Shown here in pieces: positions 32,316 through 43,515 of a DNA stretch of 64,000 nucleotides (position 1 is the stretch's first letter; each line of letters starts with the position of its first letter). A program made the translations under genes and the position numbers. The notes under the pieces are model-generated. The model made no database searches. It was given only the letters and a program-made list of their open reading frames with translations, and had not been told where the DNA came from. The stretch covers positions 62,001-126,000 of the forward strand of contig NW_019173954.1 in the NCBI RefSeq assembly GCF_001642475.1, given 5' to 3'. This DNA is from Fonsecaea monophora (Eukaryota > Ascomycota > Eurotiomycetes > Chaetothyriales > Herpotrichiellaceae).

Positions 32316-33204
32316 TTTGAAGATTGGTCGATTTGTGAGAGGCTTTTCTGAAGAGAGAATAGAAAGGACGTTGCAGACGAACGGGTGGTGTCGCCAGCGA
32401 AACGAACAAGGTCGATGGGAAGAACTTCAGCTGCCAATGATCCGAGCGGAGGGTGAAGCAGTGACTTAAGAATGAACAGCGAGGCCGTGACACTAGGGCG
32501 TTAACAAGGCGACACAGGGAATTCTCTGTTTGCCAGCCACCAACATCACCTTTCTGTCCTCACCTTGGTCTTCTGAATCCCTTGCTCAGGAGAGCCCTGG
32601 CCACGCTTTGCCTTGATTTTGTGCCACGCCAACCGGTGGTGTTGTCCTACCGGACCCTGGTTGGCCGTGAGAGATTGACAGGCAAGGGGCGCGTGACAAA
32701 GAAACGAGTTGCAGAAACATGGCACGACGTCATAGGGGGAATTTGGATAGGAAAACATGCTACCGAAACCAGGCAGAATGCTTGAGCCTCACCAATCCAC
32801 CAACCCCATGCGGGGAGCAGACAAGTAGAGCAGGGAATGCTGTCAAAACGCTAACGACAACGATGGGAAAGGCTGAGAGTTTGGAGGCAGAAACTGGTAA
32901 GCGAGGAGCTGCAGACCGGAAATCAAGTCCATCACAAGGTGCCTATGACGTCAAGTTCAAAGTCAACAGAGAGGCCAAGGCGAGGCTGACATTCTCAGCC
33001 TCGCTCACTTGCCCGCCCAGCGGTTCTGCACAGCCATTGCGCACTATCCTCTTGATCACAGAAGTGTGGCCGTGTCCACGCGAGCTGCCGTATCCCGGTT
33101 GCTGATCCACCCGATCTGAATTCCAGGATCTCAATCGTGTGAGCAAAACAAATACTTGTCTCGATCCATGCGTGCCTTGTTCAATAGCCACATCTCCTAC
33201 TTGT
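32316..33204. other. Intergenic region (MARVEL promoter, 3' end of the 150-residue gene)
   Basis: Both flanking genes read leftward. Nothing in this 889-bp stretch looks coding; the longest frame (128 codons at 32719-33105) has no conserved motif. No repeat or strong promoter element was recognised. Confidence 0.35.
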
Positions 33205-33657
33205 TCACGCCAATGCCCTGGCCTTCTCATTGACCTCGTCCCCAAAGTCAAAGGGCCCGCCGAAAAATTGGTGCCTAGCCGTGTTCAGAATGCAGGACTT
33301 GAACATCATTGTACGTCCCTGTGCGTCGACCCATTTTTGTCTAAAACCGCCCACTTCCATGCGTGGATACATATCATCGCTCATCAACTCTGGGCTCTCT
33401 TTCACTTCGTCCACACGCTGGAGAGCCAGAGATTGTGATATTTTCTCGGCGTCGGGAGGAAGGATGGGAAGAAGGTAGTCATTGTAGGTTCTTAGTCCAA
33501 AGTCGGTCACAAAGAAGAGAGTTGGGGGGGTTTTGACGCGATCAGGAAGGCCTTCAGGCGTGAGATGCATAGCTGGGTGAGAGAGAAGAGCCCGGAGCAC
33601 AGCTGCATGTTTGCATGCGTTGTCGAAGCGTTCTTTGGGTGACGGAAGCGGACTCAT
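33205..33657 (-). CDS. Hypothetical protein, 150 residues
   Basis: A single exon with normal protein-like composition. The N-terminal half is helical in character (KERFDNACKHAAVLRALLSHP). The middle reads TLFFVTDFGLRTYNDYLLPILPPDAEKIS. The end has alternating strands and turns (MYPRMEVGGFRQKWVDAQGRTMMFKS, then RHQFFGGPFDFGDEVNEKARALA). There is no signal peptide, membrane segment, cysteine cluster or recognised catalytic motif. I do not recognise the family. It faces away from the Zn2Cys6 regulator, with which it shares a 781-bp divergent promoter region, so co-regulation is possible but not shown. Confidence 0.6.
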   Translation of the reverse strand: MSPLPSPKERFDNACKHAAVLRALLSHPAMHLTPEGLPDRVKTPPTLFFVTDFGLRTYNDYLLPILPPDAEKISQSLALQRVDEVKESPELMSDDMYPRMEVGGFRQKWVDAQGRTMMFKSCILNTARHQFFGGPFDFGDEVNEKARALA

Positions 33658-34438
33658 GTCTCAGTATCTGTGGATGCTGAACTTGGTGAAGAATAAAAGA
33701 GTGTGGGGGTGACCACCGGGTCCAGTACTAGAGAGGCAAAAGGCACAGAGACGAGCAGAAGAGTGTCTGCGGCTGGCAAGGGACAATTCCCATGAATTTT
33801 GTCGGCAGCGATATCAGTGGCAAGAGTGGTGATTTAGCGGTGAGGAGAAGGTCTGTCACCCATCTGTAGCCCTCAGGCTCTCTAAGTCGCGCTTGCCACG
33901 CCGAGAGGACGCGTTCCTGCCGTTCCTGCATTGCCCTACTAAGCCTTTACCAACCCTTGACCAACCCCACTAGGACGCCGAGGAAGCCCACAGGATCAAT
34001 ATGCGACAACTCAGTTTGAGTAAAATCAGACAACCACTCTTGGTCTCTCTGAGTACGGGAGACCTACAGATATCCAAGTGGTTTATAACTTTCTGCTCAA
34101 CGAGAAATGCTTACGTCCGTAAGTCACCTGCAAGGACAACACCAGGACCGAGGGCTCGCTTGTCCATCCCTGGAACTCCGCCCCCATAGCATGGCTACTC
34201 GTGCATGAGACCTCCAATACTCTCGTCGAATGAGGTGCCGGGTACTGCTAGACCACAATGACTTAGCTCTGTGCGCTCGAGTCGCCCGGCTCAAAAGCCG
34301 CTCTTGATTTATCTCGTTGTTTCCAAGGGAAGAGCATCGTCTCTACCGTCTAGTCGAACATGAGGATTCTTCAGCAGTCACAGTCGGATGTATATCCAAA
34401 TCTGATTGATCGACTTCTGAAACACTTGACCCCAGACA
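33658..34438. promoter_or_regulatory. Divergent promoter region: hypothetical gene and Zn2Cys6 regulator
   Basis: 781 bp between two divergent starts. No TATA box was recognised. CGG-type half-sites, the usual targets of Zn2Cys6 regulators, occur (for example GCGG near 33836 and CCCGGCTC near 34283), but no clear inverted CGG...CCG pair with standard spacing was confirmed. Confidence 0.35.
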
Positions 34439-36163
34439 ATGGTGAACAGTGGACATCCCAGCAAAGCATGCGCCAACTGCCGGAAGAGGAAGATCAAGGT
34501 AAGAAAAGGCTTGATTCCAACTCCACCAACCCCGTCAAACAGTCAGATACGTGCATAACACTTTTGTCAGTGTGATCAAAGAAGACCGGCATGCACCCCA
34601 TGCATCAGAGCTGACTGGCCTTGCCCTGGCTATCGTCCTGATATCGACATCTTTCTTCGCGATGAAACCAAGGTTGTCACCCACAAATATCAGGGGTGCC
34701 AATCCATCCATTCCTGCCCGTCTTTCTCAGATCGAAGCTCCAGGCAATGTTCTTCCCAATCGAACAACCGAAACCCAGACACGTTACCCTACCAGCTGGA
34801 CATGGACGTCGTGACCCGAGCAGTGTCGTTCTTTTTCTCCCAGTATGTACATCAACCTCCAACACCTTGCGGGAAATTTCAACCTGGGTCATTCCAATAT
34901 CTCCCGTCCCTGTACGCTCGGAGTCGACCAGATGGACCCCTGGTTCCGATCGTCCATGCGGCCGCGCTCGCCAGTTATGCCAATGCGGGCAACGTTCCCC
35001 ACTGGACACTGGAAAGCTACCGATTGTGCGGGCTGGGCATCCTGAGATGTAGACATGCACTTGGAAATCTAGTCGAGAGAAAGTCAAATGAGGTTCTTGC
35101 CAGCATCATGCTGCTTGGCGTCTATGAGGTGAGTCGCCCCCAAAGTGTGGATGATTAGACCTAATCAGTACCCCGTGAACGACAGACTATTGTCCTCAAG
35201 GGGACACGAGCCATGAAGACATGGAGTCAGCATATGCTTGGCGCAGCGGCAGTGATTGATTTCCGTGGTCCGGGTCAGTTTCACGATAGATCTAGCGTTC
35301 AGATCTTCCTGCAGATTCGACGCCTCATAGTCCTCTCCGCCTATCAACTACAGCAACCAGTGCCCTTTTCCTTGAAGAAGTGGTCAGCCTGGCTAGAATA
35401 CTCCAGTATTGGTGAAGATTACGAGGTTGTTTACCTCGCCAACCGGCTTTCGGAAATAGTTGAGAAGCTTGCATCTGTCCGGGCCTTTATTAAAGCACCC
35501 AAGACTCGAGGGACAGAGGACATCTCTTCTATGCTTTTGCCAATCGACTTGATGCTTCAAAGCTGGCGGAATCAGCTCCCTACGTCCTGGATACCCACAC
35601 CTCGTCCTGCCTGCCGTTGTAAGGACTGTTTCTCGGGCAGTCATTTTGAAGGCATGCCTTTTGACGCCTATCCAAATCTATATGTCGCCTCACTTTGGAA
35701 CAATTATCGTGGTGCACGCATCCTGGTTCACGAAATGCTATTATCCACCGCAACTCCCACTTCCATCACAGCCATAACGGACGACAAGGAATTATGCCCA
35801 ACCATCAACCTATTGCGCCAGATGAGCACTGAAATTTGCCTCAGCGTCGACTACCATCTGAGACCAATTCCGGATGACTCGTTTCCTGATTCCATTGATC
35901 ACTTGAAAGGAATAGTTACAGCCTCAATCCCTGGTGGCGAACTCCTCATCTGGCCGCTCTTCATGGCTGGAATGTTGCCTACGACAAGCCCAGCACGAAG
36001 GATGTGGATATCGGATCGCCTAAGGCAGATTGGGGCCAACCTAGGCATTGGACTGGCGCTTTCAATGAGCCAGGCTATGTACAACGAGCGGCACACAACC
36101 CCCTTTTCTCACAGCGAGCTGTGGGCGTATGATGATTGCCAGGCCGAAAGTGCCTGCCCTTGA
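34439..36163 (+). CDS. Zn2Cys6 fungal transcription factor
   Basis: Exons 34439-34498, 34571-35128 and 35186-36163 encode 531 residues. The first intron splits the zinc cluster just before its third cysteine: C11-x2-C14-x6-C21-x6-C28-x2-C31-x6-C38 (CANCRKRKIK | CDQRRPACTPC), a perfect fit to the binuclear cluster. PGYRPDIDIFLRDET follows directly, the linker common in this class. Residues about 100-500 form the fungal-specific regulatory domain (LASIMLLGVYET, DLMLQSWRNQLP, GELLIWPLFMAG). The protein should bind CGG-containing DNA in the nucleus and regulate transcription. The next gene, on the same strand 524 bp downstream, is a secreted carboxylesterase and a plausible target. The length is usual for the class. 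Confidence 0.9.
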
Positions 36164-36687
36164 ACGAAGCTAATGTACAGGAATGGCCTCCCTTGAACCG
36201 TCTTGACTGATGAGGGTCTGTGTCGGATGCCTGACGCCGAAGTCCTCCTGAAAACCAATGGATCTAGCTTCCCACTTGGACCAATTTGAACCGACTGGTT
36301 GACCATCTTGAGATGCGTGCAGTTACAGAGTCTCCATCTGCAGCTGTTAATTGGCTACGCCGCAAAGCTAACCTGTCCTGGACTGGGCTTTCTCATTTGT
36401 CACCTTTGTTGTGTATAGCTATCGTTGTTGCTAACGACGAGTAAGTCGAGGTATTCAGTTGTGTCTTGCTGGACGCCAGTTGGTCTCAGGACGATGTGCT
36501 TCTCGAAATCCACTTGTCGAGTTTGATTCCGTTATCCGTCTCCAGAGAGGAAATCTCTGCTTCTTACAAATAGACGGCAGCCCTTTGACATCAACGAGTC
36601 GGCCAGCGAAAGGCCACTGATTGCTATTGCTCAGTTGAGAGACACAGGCAAGCTGACAACTCAGATTCAATTGAGTTTGTCGATAAT
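36164..36687. promoter_or_regulatory. Promoter region of the carboxylesterase gene
   Basis: 524 bp between the regulator stop and the esterase start, containing the regulator 3' UTR and the esterase promoter. No TATA box or clear CGG inverted repeat was confirmed by eye. Confidence 0.35.
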
Positions 36688-38471
36688 ATGCTTCTCTCAG
36701 TACTTTTGGCATCCATTGTTGCCTCCAGGGGTCTTGCCCAAGGCCTCAAGTTGCCTGTCGTCGACCTTGGTTATGGACTACATCAAGCAATAGGATACAA
36801 TGTGGGCCAAGATACCTTGCACATCCGCAACACGAGACGACTGACCCATTGCAGGATACCTTGGATGTTTATAACTTCTCCAATATTCGATACGCTCGGC
36901 CTCCGACGGGTAGTCTTCGCTTCACGGCGCCCCAGCCTCCTTTAGTAAACAGAACTCTGCAGGATGGCAGCTCCGGAGGTACCTGTCCTCAAGCATACCC
37001 TGTTTGGTATCTCTGTGGACTGGCTCTGCTCGGTGTCTCCATCAACTCCACTGATGCCTGCGATGCTAGCCTCATTCCCAAACCCGACCCTACAGAACAA
37101 GAGGACTGCCTGTTCGTCGATGTCATAGTCCCGAGAAAGATATTCGCCAATGCCAGCAAAGAGCATACTAAAGGAGCGCCGGTGATGGTTTGGGTGTACG
37201 GAGGTGGTTTTACTTTCAGCAAAAAATACGAGGACGGAAATCCTGCTGGGCTCATCCAGAGAAGTCGGGAAGAAGATGTGAGTGGCAAAGGCGTTGTCTA
37301 TGTCACATTCAATTACAGGGTACGCTTTCGTTCTCGTACGTTTGTTCAACGCATCTGATGCAGATTCCAGGGTGGTGCCTTTGGTTTTCTGTCGGGGCCC
37401 AACATTCAGTCCAATGGAACCGCCAATGCTGGCCTGCTTGATCAGCGCATGGCTCTCGAGTGGGTGCAACAGTACATCCACCTGTTCGGAGGCGACCCGA
37501 AGCAGGTTACTGTATTCGGACAATCAGCTGGAGCAGGTTCCATTATGCACCAGATCACAGCATATGGCGGTTTGAAAGGGTCAGCACCTTTCCAGAGGGC
37601 GATCCTACAGTCACCCGGGTTCGAGCCATTCCCCAGCCACTGGGAGCAGGACCATCTGCTGCAGAGGTATCTGGGGCTCCTCAACGTGTCGACGATTCAA
37701 GAAGCACGCGAACTCCCCTTTGCCACGCTCTCTGCCGCCAATGTAGAGCTCGTCGCCACCTCACCGTACGGAACGTTTACATTTGCCCCTGCGGTTGACG
37801 GAGACTTTGTGCCGGGCTTGCCAGGCAATTTGCTGGCGCAAGGGAACTACGACACATCGGTGCGGCTGATGACGGGCTTCAACGCGCACGAGACGCTGTA
37901 CTTCACCGATCCAGCCAGTACCAACAACTCTATCTTCCTGTCCAGCATCACCAGCACGTTCCCAGGCATTCAGGCCTCGGTCGCAGACTACGTCTCCCAG
38001 ACCCTCTACCCTCCTGTCTTCAACGGGAGCTATCCCTACAGCTCCTTCTACGAGCGCGCCGAGCTCACGCTGCAGGAAAGCGCCTTCACTTGCAATACCT
38101 TCTTCCTCCAAACGGCGGGAGCCCTCAGCAAAGTCAAGTCGTCGGGCTACGGCTACCGCTTCAGTGTCCCGCCCGCTTACCACGGTCAAGACGTCGCTTA
38201 TACGTACTACAACCCCTCGACGGCCGGGCCGAGCGTGAACGCCACCATCGCCCTATACATGCAGCGGGTCTTGACTCGGTTCGCCCTGACTGGGAACCCA
38301 AATCGCGAGAACGATGCCGCGGGGGCCACTACCATGCCGGCATATTTCTCCCACCAGACGACATCGGAGGCGGGTCACATCCTCGACCTGAACGTGACAG
38401 GGTTGAACGTGATTGCCGATCCCAACGACAACGACCGCTGTCGCTGGTGGCAGAAATCGCTGTACTACTGA
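36688..38471 (+). CDS. Secreted type-B carboxylesterase
   Basis: Exons 36688-36801, 36855-37319 and 37371-38471 give 559 residues. Residues 1-18 are a signal peptide (MLLSVLLASIVASRGLAQ). The alpha/beta-hydrolase core has the oxyanion loop YGGGFTF, the nucleophile elbow FGQSAGAGS (Ser about 245), Glu about 367 in NAHET and His about 464 in AYHGQD, a complete catalytic triad. EDCLFVDVIVP is the second type-B signature. Several Asn-x-Ser/Thr sites suggest N-glycosylation. The enzyme should hydrolyse carboxylic esters outside the cell or in the secretory pathway; substrate is unknown. A TAG/CAG acceptor ten bases upstream of the chosen one (37364) would break the frame. It follows a Zn2Cys6 regulator on the same strand. 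Confidence 0.92.
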
Positions 38472-39020
38472 GTCCGAGCAAGCATCTCTTGGGTAGGTGC
38501 AGCAGAGGGAATGGGAGATGATATTGTGGGACTAGTTAAGCCTCTGCATGGAGTGCTCACATTCTACTCTGCGGCGGACTGACTGAGCGATTCAAAGATC
38601 GAGTGTTAGCTGCACACAAGGGAGCAGTGGTGGTGGTGGTGGTGGTGGTAGTGGCAGTGGTGGATTTCACTTTCTATAGCAGTTTGTCTGGCGACAAGGT
38701 ATCACAAACCCCCTACACCACGACGTCTTCATCTAGAGGCCGAAACTGTTGCTCGTCGATTTTATTTTCTTTTTGTGTACGTCCCCGAGGCCCGGACACA
38801 CTCTCATAGCACAGGCATGAAGCATAGTATATCAGGTAGTCAATCAGTCAGACTATACACCAATCATTCAGTTAATGTTTTGCATTATCAACTTCAAGCG
38901 GACGAACAAGGCTATAATGGTATCTCTGAGCTGCAAAAGCAGGTGAATACGAAAAAACAACTCGCCCTCCCACCACCGAAATTGCCCCATCATGATACAC
39001 CTTACACCGTCGCTACCTCA
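38472..39020. other. Convergent 3' region with GGT repeat
   Basis: The esterase gene (+) and the DUF4336 gene (-) end towards each other. It contains a GGT-rich microsatellite (about 38627-38663). No coding frame was recognised. Confidence 0.45.
38627..38663 (+). repeat. (GGT)n microsatellite, imperfect
   Basis: About eight perfect GGT/TGG units followed by GTAGTGGCAGTGG variants, in the convergent 3' region. Confidence 0.8.
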
Positions 39021-39845
39021 TCAATGCTTGCCCTCGGTGAACCACGCGGTGGCTCGGTCGACAATCGCCTTGCCGCCCGACTCGATAACGTCCCCGTGAC
39101 AAGGGATGAATCGGTCGTAATCCCACTGCTTGATTCTCTTCGCCGACTCGGCAAAGCCCTTCCTGTCCTTGCCGGCGGCGGCGTACCAGAGAAAGCGCTT
39201 CTGCCAGGTCATCTCGCCCTTGGTGTTCATTATGCCTGCAAAGAGCTTCGTCAAGATTCCGGATCCCGCGGCAACTCCGGCCTTGGAATATTGTTCGGTG
39301 GCCGGCAGGTTGAAGAGCAGATCGGCCTCGATCATGGTCCTGCTGGGCTTGTGGAGAAAGACCAGCTCCTTGTTGGTGTGGGAGTCAAAGTATTCGTAGG
39401 AGAATTCGGTGTCGAATTCGGGAGTGATGTGCATGTCAAGCTTGTTCTTTGCGGAGAAAACATGTGCAAATTTTGTGCCTTTGGTGGCCGGATCGCCTTC
39501 TCTCTTCTCCGGCAGCCCCTCCATCCCGATCACTTCCGCTTCGGGGTATTCTTTGGCCCATGTAGAAATGAAGATGTGATGCTCGATGTCCGGCGCGACG
39601 ATGTATTTGATAGGACCCATTGACGTGACTTTGGCCTTGACGTCCGGGGTGAGCGCAACGGGTGAAAAGACGGCCACATTGCCCGTCTGTAGCTTGACCA
39701 AAGTACCCCGGCCGCCAATCTTGATGTGCCCAAACCGCAGGAAAGGTACGCTGAGGGTCGTGATATTAGGAGTGACATCTCTTATGACCATGACCTTCGC
39801 AGGGTCACGCGGTATCAAGGAGGAGGCGGATTTGGCGGTAGACAT
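39021..39845 (-). CDS. DUF4336 protein (metallo-beta-lactamase-like fold)
   Basis: A single exon of 274 residues. It begins MSTAKSASSLIPRDPAKVMVI and has SVPFLRFGHIKIGGRGTLVKL near 32-52, then PIKYIVAPDIEHHIFISTWAKEYPEAEVIGMEGL. It continues with PSRTMIEADLLFNLPA and ends with DYDRFIPCHGDVIESGGKAIV. This is the DUF4336 pattern, seen in fungi, bacteria and plants and related to metallo-beta-lactamase folds. The APDIEHH and PCHGD motifs are candidate metal ligands. Substrate and pathway are unknown; many fungal copies are stress-associated, but nothing here shows that. No signal peptide or membrane segment. The length is usual. Confidence 0.85.
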   Translation of the reverse strand: MSTAKSASSLIPRDPAKVMVIRDVTPNITTLSVPFLRFGHIKIGGRGTLVKLQTGNVAVFSPVALTPDVKAKVTSMGPIKYIVAPDIEHHIFISTWAKEYPEAEVIGMEGLPEKREGDPATKGTKFAHVFSAKNKLDMHITPEFDTEFSYEYFDSHTNKELVFLHKPSRTMIEADLLFNLPATEQYSKAGVAAGSGILTKLFAGIMNTKGEMTWQKRFLWYAAAGKDRKGFAESAKRIKQWDYDRFIPCHGDVIESGGKAIVDRATAWFTEGKH

Positions 39846-41238
39846 TGTAAAGGTAGGAAGCGGTGTTGTGTTAGAGAGGTATTCGACCTGTTTGTGAGGT
39901 TATCGAACTGCAGGATCGCAATGCAGAGGAAGAAGTAGATCGAAGGTGCAGGGGAGGTCTCATGATATACTTTTCGCACAGAGAGGCTCGTATACCAGGT
40001 CTCGAGTTTTCCTTTCAGTGGTTTTTTCTCATCGTTGTGCCTTGCATTACCAAGTCATTATTCGGTTGACTTCTGCCCCGGTCCGCATGGTTCAAAGAAT
40101 GCGAATAGCTAGAAAGCAGAACGTCATGCATTTGAGTGGACACCGCGCCACCACGGCCGTTGTTTTTTAAGCATAGACGATGCCAATTATGGAAGGGCTC
40201 CAGGGATGCCGCGGCCTGTGGTTTGCAGAAACTGTCATCAATCGGGTAGCGCCTATGGAGAAGCGAGACTTTCACCTGGTTACTCATCAAAATGGCATCC
40301 AGCCACCGCGCTCCGGGTGGTGAAGTGATTGTGAGCTCCAGTGAACCTTAGTCAGCCCTTCTTGTCAACCATCCCTCTCTTGTATAGTGCCCGGAGCCAA
40401 AGCCCAAATAATTAGAGGCCATGCATGTGTTGCTATTTGGAATGCTGCACTGGAGTGCGAGCCTGCCACCCTGCTCACCTAGCTGGCCGTCCGTGCTCGG
40501 CCGTAACATTAGGTATTTGGAAACCCACAAACGAGTATGCTGAGCCGAAATTACCGCAAGCGCATACGACTGTCTCTTCAGGTATCTTTCTCGGCGTTCG
40601 TGAGGTAGGTGACGGTGCGGACGAGCAGCCCGTGGTTCTGCGAGTTTTATGGATGTAGGCAATGGGAGGGTTGATAAAATACACGATGTTTATCTAGCGC
40701 TAGTATGGTACTAGTAGACACCTGAGATAGGTACTTAGGGCAGGCACCCGAGGTAGGTAGGGCAGGTACCTGAGGTAGGTAGTAGTAGGCATCTAAGGAT
40801 CGGCACCGTTAGGAGGACTTGGTGGATAATGAGCATACTCATGAGCGAACTAGAAGGGTTAACGAGTAGCTATTTTGATAGAATAACGCTGATAACCTTG
40901 CTCCTTAGCTCATCTGGCAACTTTGGAAAGATTGAGGAACGAGACTGAAATAAACGGGCCTGGAATGCTGCAGGTATTCTATGAAATCTATTTGCACAAC
41001 CCGGTTAGGCATGCGTTTCATTCGAATGCCATTGCAAGCTGGATTTTGCCACCGTTAATAATTATTATTATGCGCCAGTCGCTGTCCGTAATCGGTGCAA
41101 TAGCAGGGAGACTTTAAATCCACTAGATAAACACGGGAAGACTTGAAATTTGAATGGAAGTGTTTTGATTCCCCATGCAGGGTGTCTGGCATTTTTATTT
41201 CCTCAATCAATCGTTTGAATGCTCTTCATGCCTGTCAT
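39846..41238. other. Intergenic region with a short tandem repeat
   Basis: 1.4 kb between the DUF4336 start and the stop of the type II membrane protein gene, both reading leftward. The DUF4336 promoter lies on the left. A block of imperfect 21-23 bp repeats is at about 40715-40800, and an AT-rich patch (TTAATAATTATTATTATG) at about 41055-41072. No coding frame was recognised. Confidence 0.4.
40715..40800 (+). repeat. Imperfect tandem repeat, unit about 22 bp
   Basis: About four degenerate units of the form GGCAGGTACCTGAGGTAGGTAG lie head to tail. The core GGTACCTGAGGTAGGTA is repeated with single changes. It is too short to be a mobile element and looks like a minisatellite. Confidence 0.6.
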
Positions 41239-42324
41239 CTACAAAAACCTGTTCAAGGCCAATTTCAAGCTGTCTTCCAAGAGCCCACTACCTCCACAGA
41301 CATTGCTTGTCCCTTTGGCGAACTTGCGCCTTATCTCGTCATTCCGCATATCATTTTCTTCATCATTCACAGCTCGACTATCGAGCAGCACATACGCAGG
41401 TTCGTGATCCGATCCTCCAATGTGCTCGGCATTGTCGCTGGTATCGGGAATGTTTGCAGACAGAGAATGAACCAGCTTCTTTGTCTCCCTCCTCGGACTC
41501 TGAAGGCCACTAGGAGTAATAAGCAGGAGCTCTGGGTCATCCCCCGAGGATGGATTCAACGGTGTCCATGTCTTCCTTGTATCGGAAGAGGCCAATGCAG
41601 CGTCCAGCGCTTGGCTATTGAGGACCATTCCAGGCGAGCGCAAGAACAGTGCTTGATCGTACTCCCATCGACCCCACTGCAATTCCCCAAGTAGTTGTGA
41701 TCGAACGTCCCATGCGTCGTATATCCTTACAGGGTGATAGATGAGGCTGTACAGTTCCTGAACGTCGCGCATGAAGCTCAAAGTTGATGTATAGAGGGGT
41801 GAGGATTCGGTCTCCCAGGTGGATGGGTAGAGAAGTATGATGGATGGTTCTTTGGACAGCCGTGAAGATGACCGTTCCTGTTTCGCAAAAAGGAGTGCCG
41901 AGCACAAGTGGTGTGGCTCGAGGAGGGCAAACATGTAGGCAAGACGCTGGAGTGGTGTTTCGTCTCTTGAAGCCGACTTGAACAGCTCCGGAGAGGAATC
42001 CAACGTTGCCTCATTCGGGTCCTGGTTGATTACCGGCACCTGAACCGTGTCCGAGTTCTGATCAGCCCCGACGATAACGACAGATTGCAAGCCATCTTCA
42101 GGGTTTTCCAACACTCTCGGAACGCTATCGTTTTCTTCATGTCGAAACTGTGGAGGCAGAGTTGGCACAGGTCTTCGTTCGGGTGGTCGTCGAATGGCTT
42201 CTTGTATGGAGCGCACAGATTGTTGTTGTAATACATATCCCGAGAGAAACAACAAGAATGTGAACGTGCAGACAACCCCGCTAGAGATGATGACCGAGAC
42301 GGTCGAGGATGTTAGGAGGACCAT
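41239..42324 (-). CDS. Single-anchor type II membrane protein, possibly glycosyltransferase-like
   Basis: A single exon of 361 residues from the ATG at 42324; the frame is open back to 42507, adding 61 residues that look non-conserved. Residues about 3-27 are one hydrophobic segment (VSVIISSGVVCTFTFLLFLSG) followed by a Pro/Arg-rich stem, the layout of a Golgi type II protein. The luminal part has EPSIILLYPSTWE, SFMRDVQELYSLIYHPVRIYDAW, GRWEYDQALFLRSPGMVLN and DPELLLITPSG. The WEYDQALFLRSPGMVLN block recalls the acceptor region of GT8-like proteins, but a clear DxD motif in the expected place was not found (YDQAL instead). I treat the enzymatic role as an open inference. No neighbour helps. 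Confidence 0.6.
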   Translation of the reverse strand: MVLLTSSTVSVIISSGVVCTFTFLLFLSGYVLQQQSVRSIQEAIRRPPERRPVPTLPPQFRHEENDSVPRVLENPEDGLQSVVIVGADQNSDTVQVPVINQDPNEATLDSSPELFKSASRDETPLQRLAYMFALLEPHHLCSALLFAKQERSSSRLSKEPSIILLYPSTWETESSPLYTSTLSFMRDVQELYSLIYHPVRIYDAWDVRSQLLGELQWGRWEYDQALFLRSPGMVLNSQALDAALASSDTRKTWTPLNPSSGDDPELLLITPSGLQSPRRETKKLVHSLSANIPDTSDNAEHIGGSDHEPAYVLLDSRAVNDEENDMRNDEIRRKFAKGTSNVCGGSGLLEDSLKLALNRFL

Positions 42325-43515
42325 TGCCCTGCAGGGCTCCAATTGACCCAAGAAACAAGTGTGTTCATGCAGCTGATTGGAACCGTGATGGTGGTACGAA
42401 GACGATTCTTGGTCGGGCCCTAACTTAATATATGCTTGTGAGTACTGGCTTTGACCTCTTCTTCTGAGATGGCTTCGGATGAGTCCGGTCATAAGTAAGA
42501 GAGTCATCGTCCAGCCGGTTACGCAGGCAATGTTTACAGCCTCGTCGCGAGGAGCAACTGATTTCTTGGCAAACCAATGGTGGAGCTCAACGGGCTGACA
42601 GTGGCGACGCCGCTTTTAGGTTCAGTCAACTTGCTTGCGGCTCTGCGCATTGTGAGCCACACTCACTCACTTCTCCCGCAACTGTTCAATTGTGCTCCTC
42701 GACCCTCGCGTTTACCTTCGCAGTTACATCGCTGGTTCCATGTGCTCAGCTTGCTCGCGTACATCGTCAAGGCCTCCCTTCCTCTAGTTAGGGCCCCCAG
42801 GTCTAAAGTTGTCGATCGGCAGATCTGGGCCGTTCCGCACTCTCCCCTTGTCGATTGAATGTCTAGTTTCTCCCCAGCCCGTCCTTCACTGGAAACAAAA
42901 GTACGAGGTACAAGCACTGCGGTCAACCTTGCAGGCACTTGCCTACCACAAGAAGATGGCAATGGTACAGCCGCACCTGCATGCAGCGTTTCCCGGGCTC
43001 CTATGACATGCTGCTGTGTGGGTGACATGAATGCGCCCTGCCTCAGAAATATCCCTGCAAATAGACCCTGGTATGCCCAACATACGAACGGCACACTGAA
43101 GCGAGCAGGGTTCAGACCAGGGCTGTGTGTACATGCCTAGACTGCTGAGGCTTTACGTCCATCTCGCTACGACTAGTGTGTCTGCATGTCTGGGTCGACT
43201 GCCCTTCCGGTCGCCTTTTCCTGAGCAATGAGAGGTCAGCCTCATTCAGAGGACGGCTGGACTCGGCCGTGGCTGCAACTAGCCGACCACAATGCATGGC
43301 ACTATTGGTTGAAAATGTAATGGTATCCTTCAGCCCGTATTCAGAGTGAGGCTGAAGCCTGACTTTGTAATAGCCCCCCTCCCTCCCTCCCTTCCCCTCG
43401 CCTAGTGAACAAGGTATATCTTTCTGTATCCCTCATTCTCAGAGACCTTCCTCCTCTCCAGCAAGTCCTTGAGGTCAAGCCTGGAAACTAGACTCGACTC
43501 TTCATTCCGTTGACC
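42325..43515. promoter_or_regulatory. Divergent promoter region upstream of the GTPase-RING-patatin gene
   Basis: 1.2 kb between two divergent genes. A strong pyrimidine tract (CCCCCCTCCCTCCCTCCC, about 43374-43391) lies 125 bp upstream of the patatin gene start and probably marks its core promoter. Open frames here (for example 42859-43140) show no conserved motif. Confidence 0.4.

Noticed and set aside
40715..40800. CRISPR-like array or mobile element
   Set aside because: Units are contiguous without spacers, degenerate and short; the genome is eukaryotic. It is a minisatellite.
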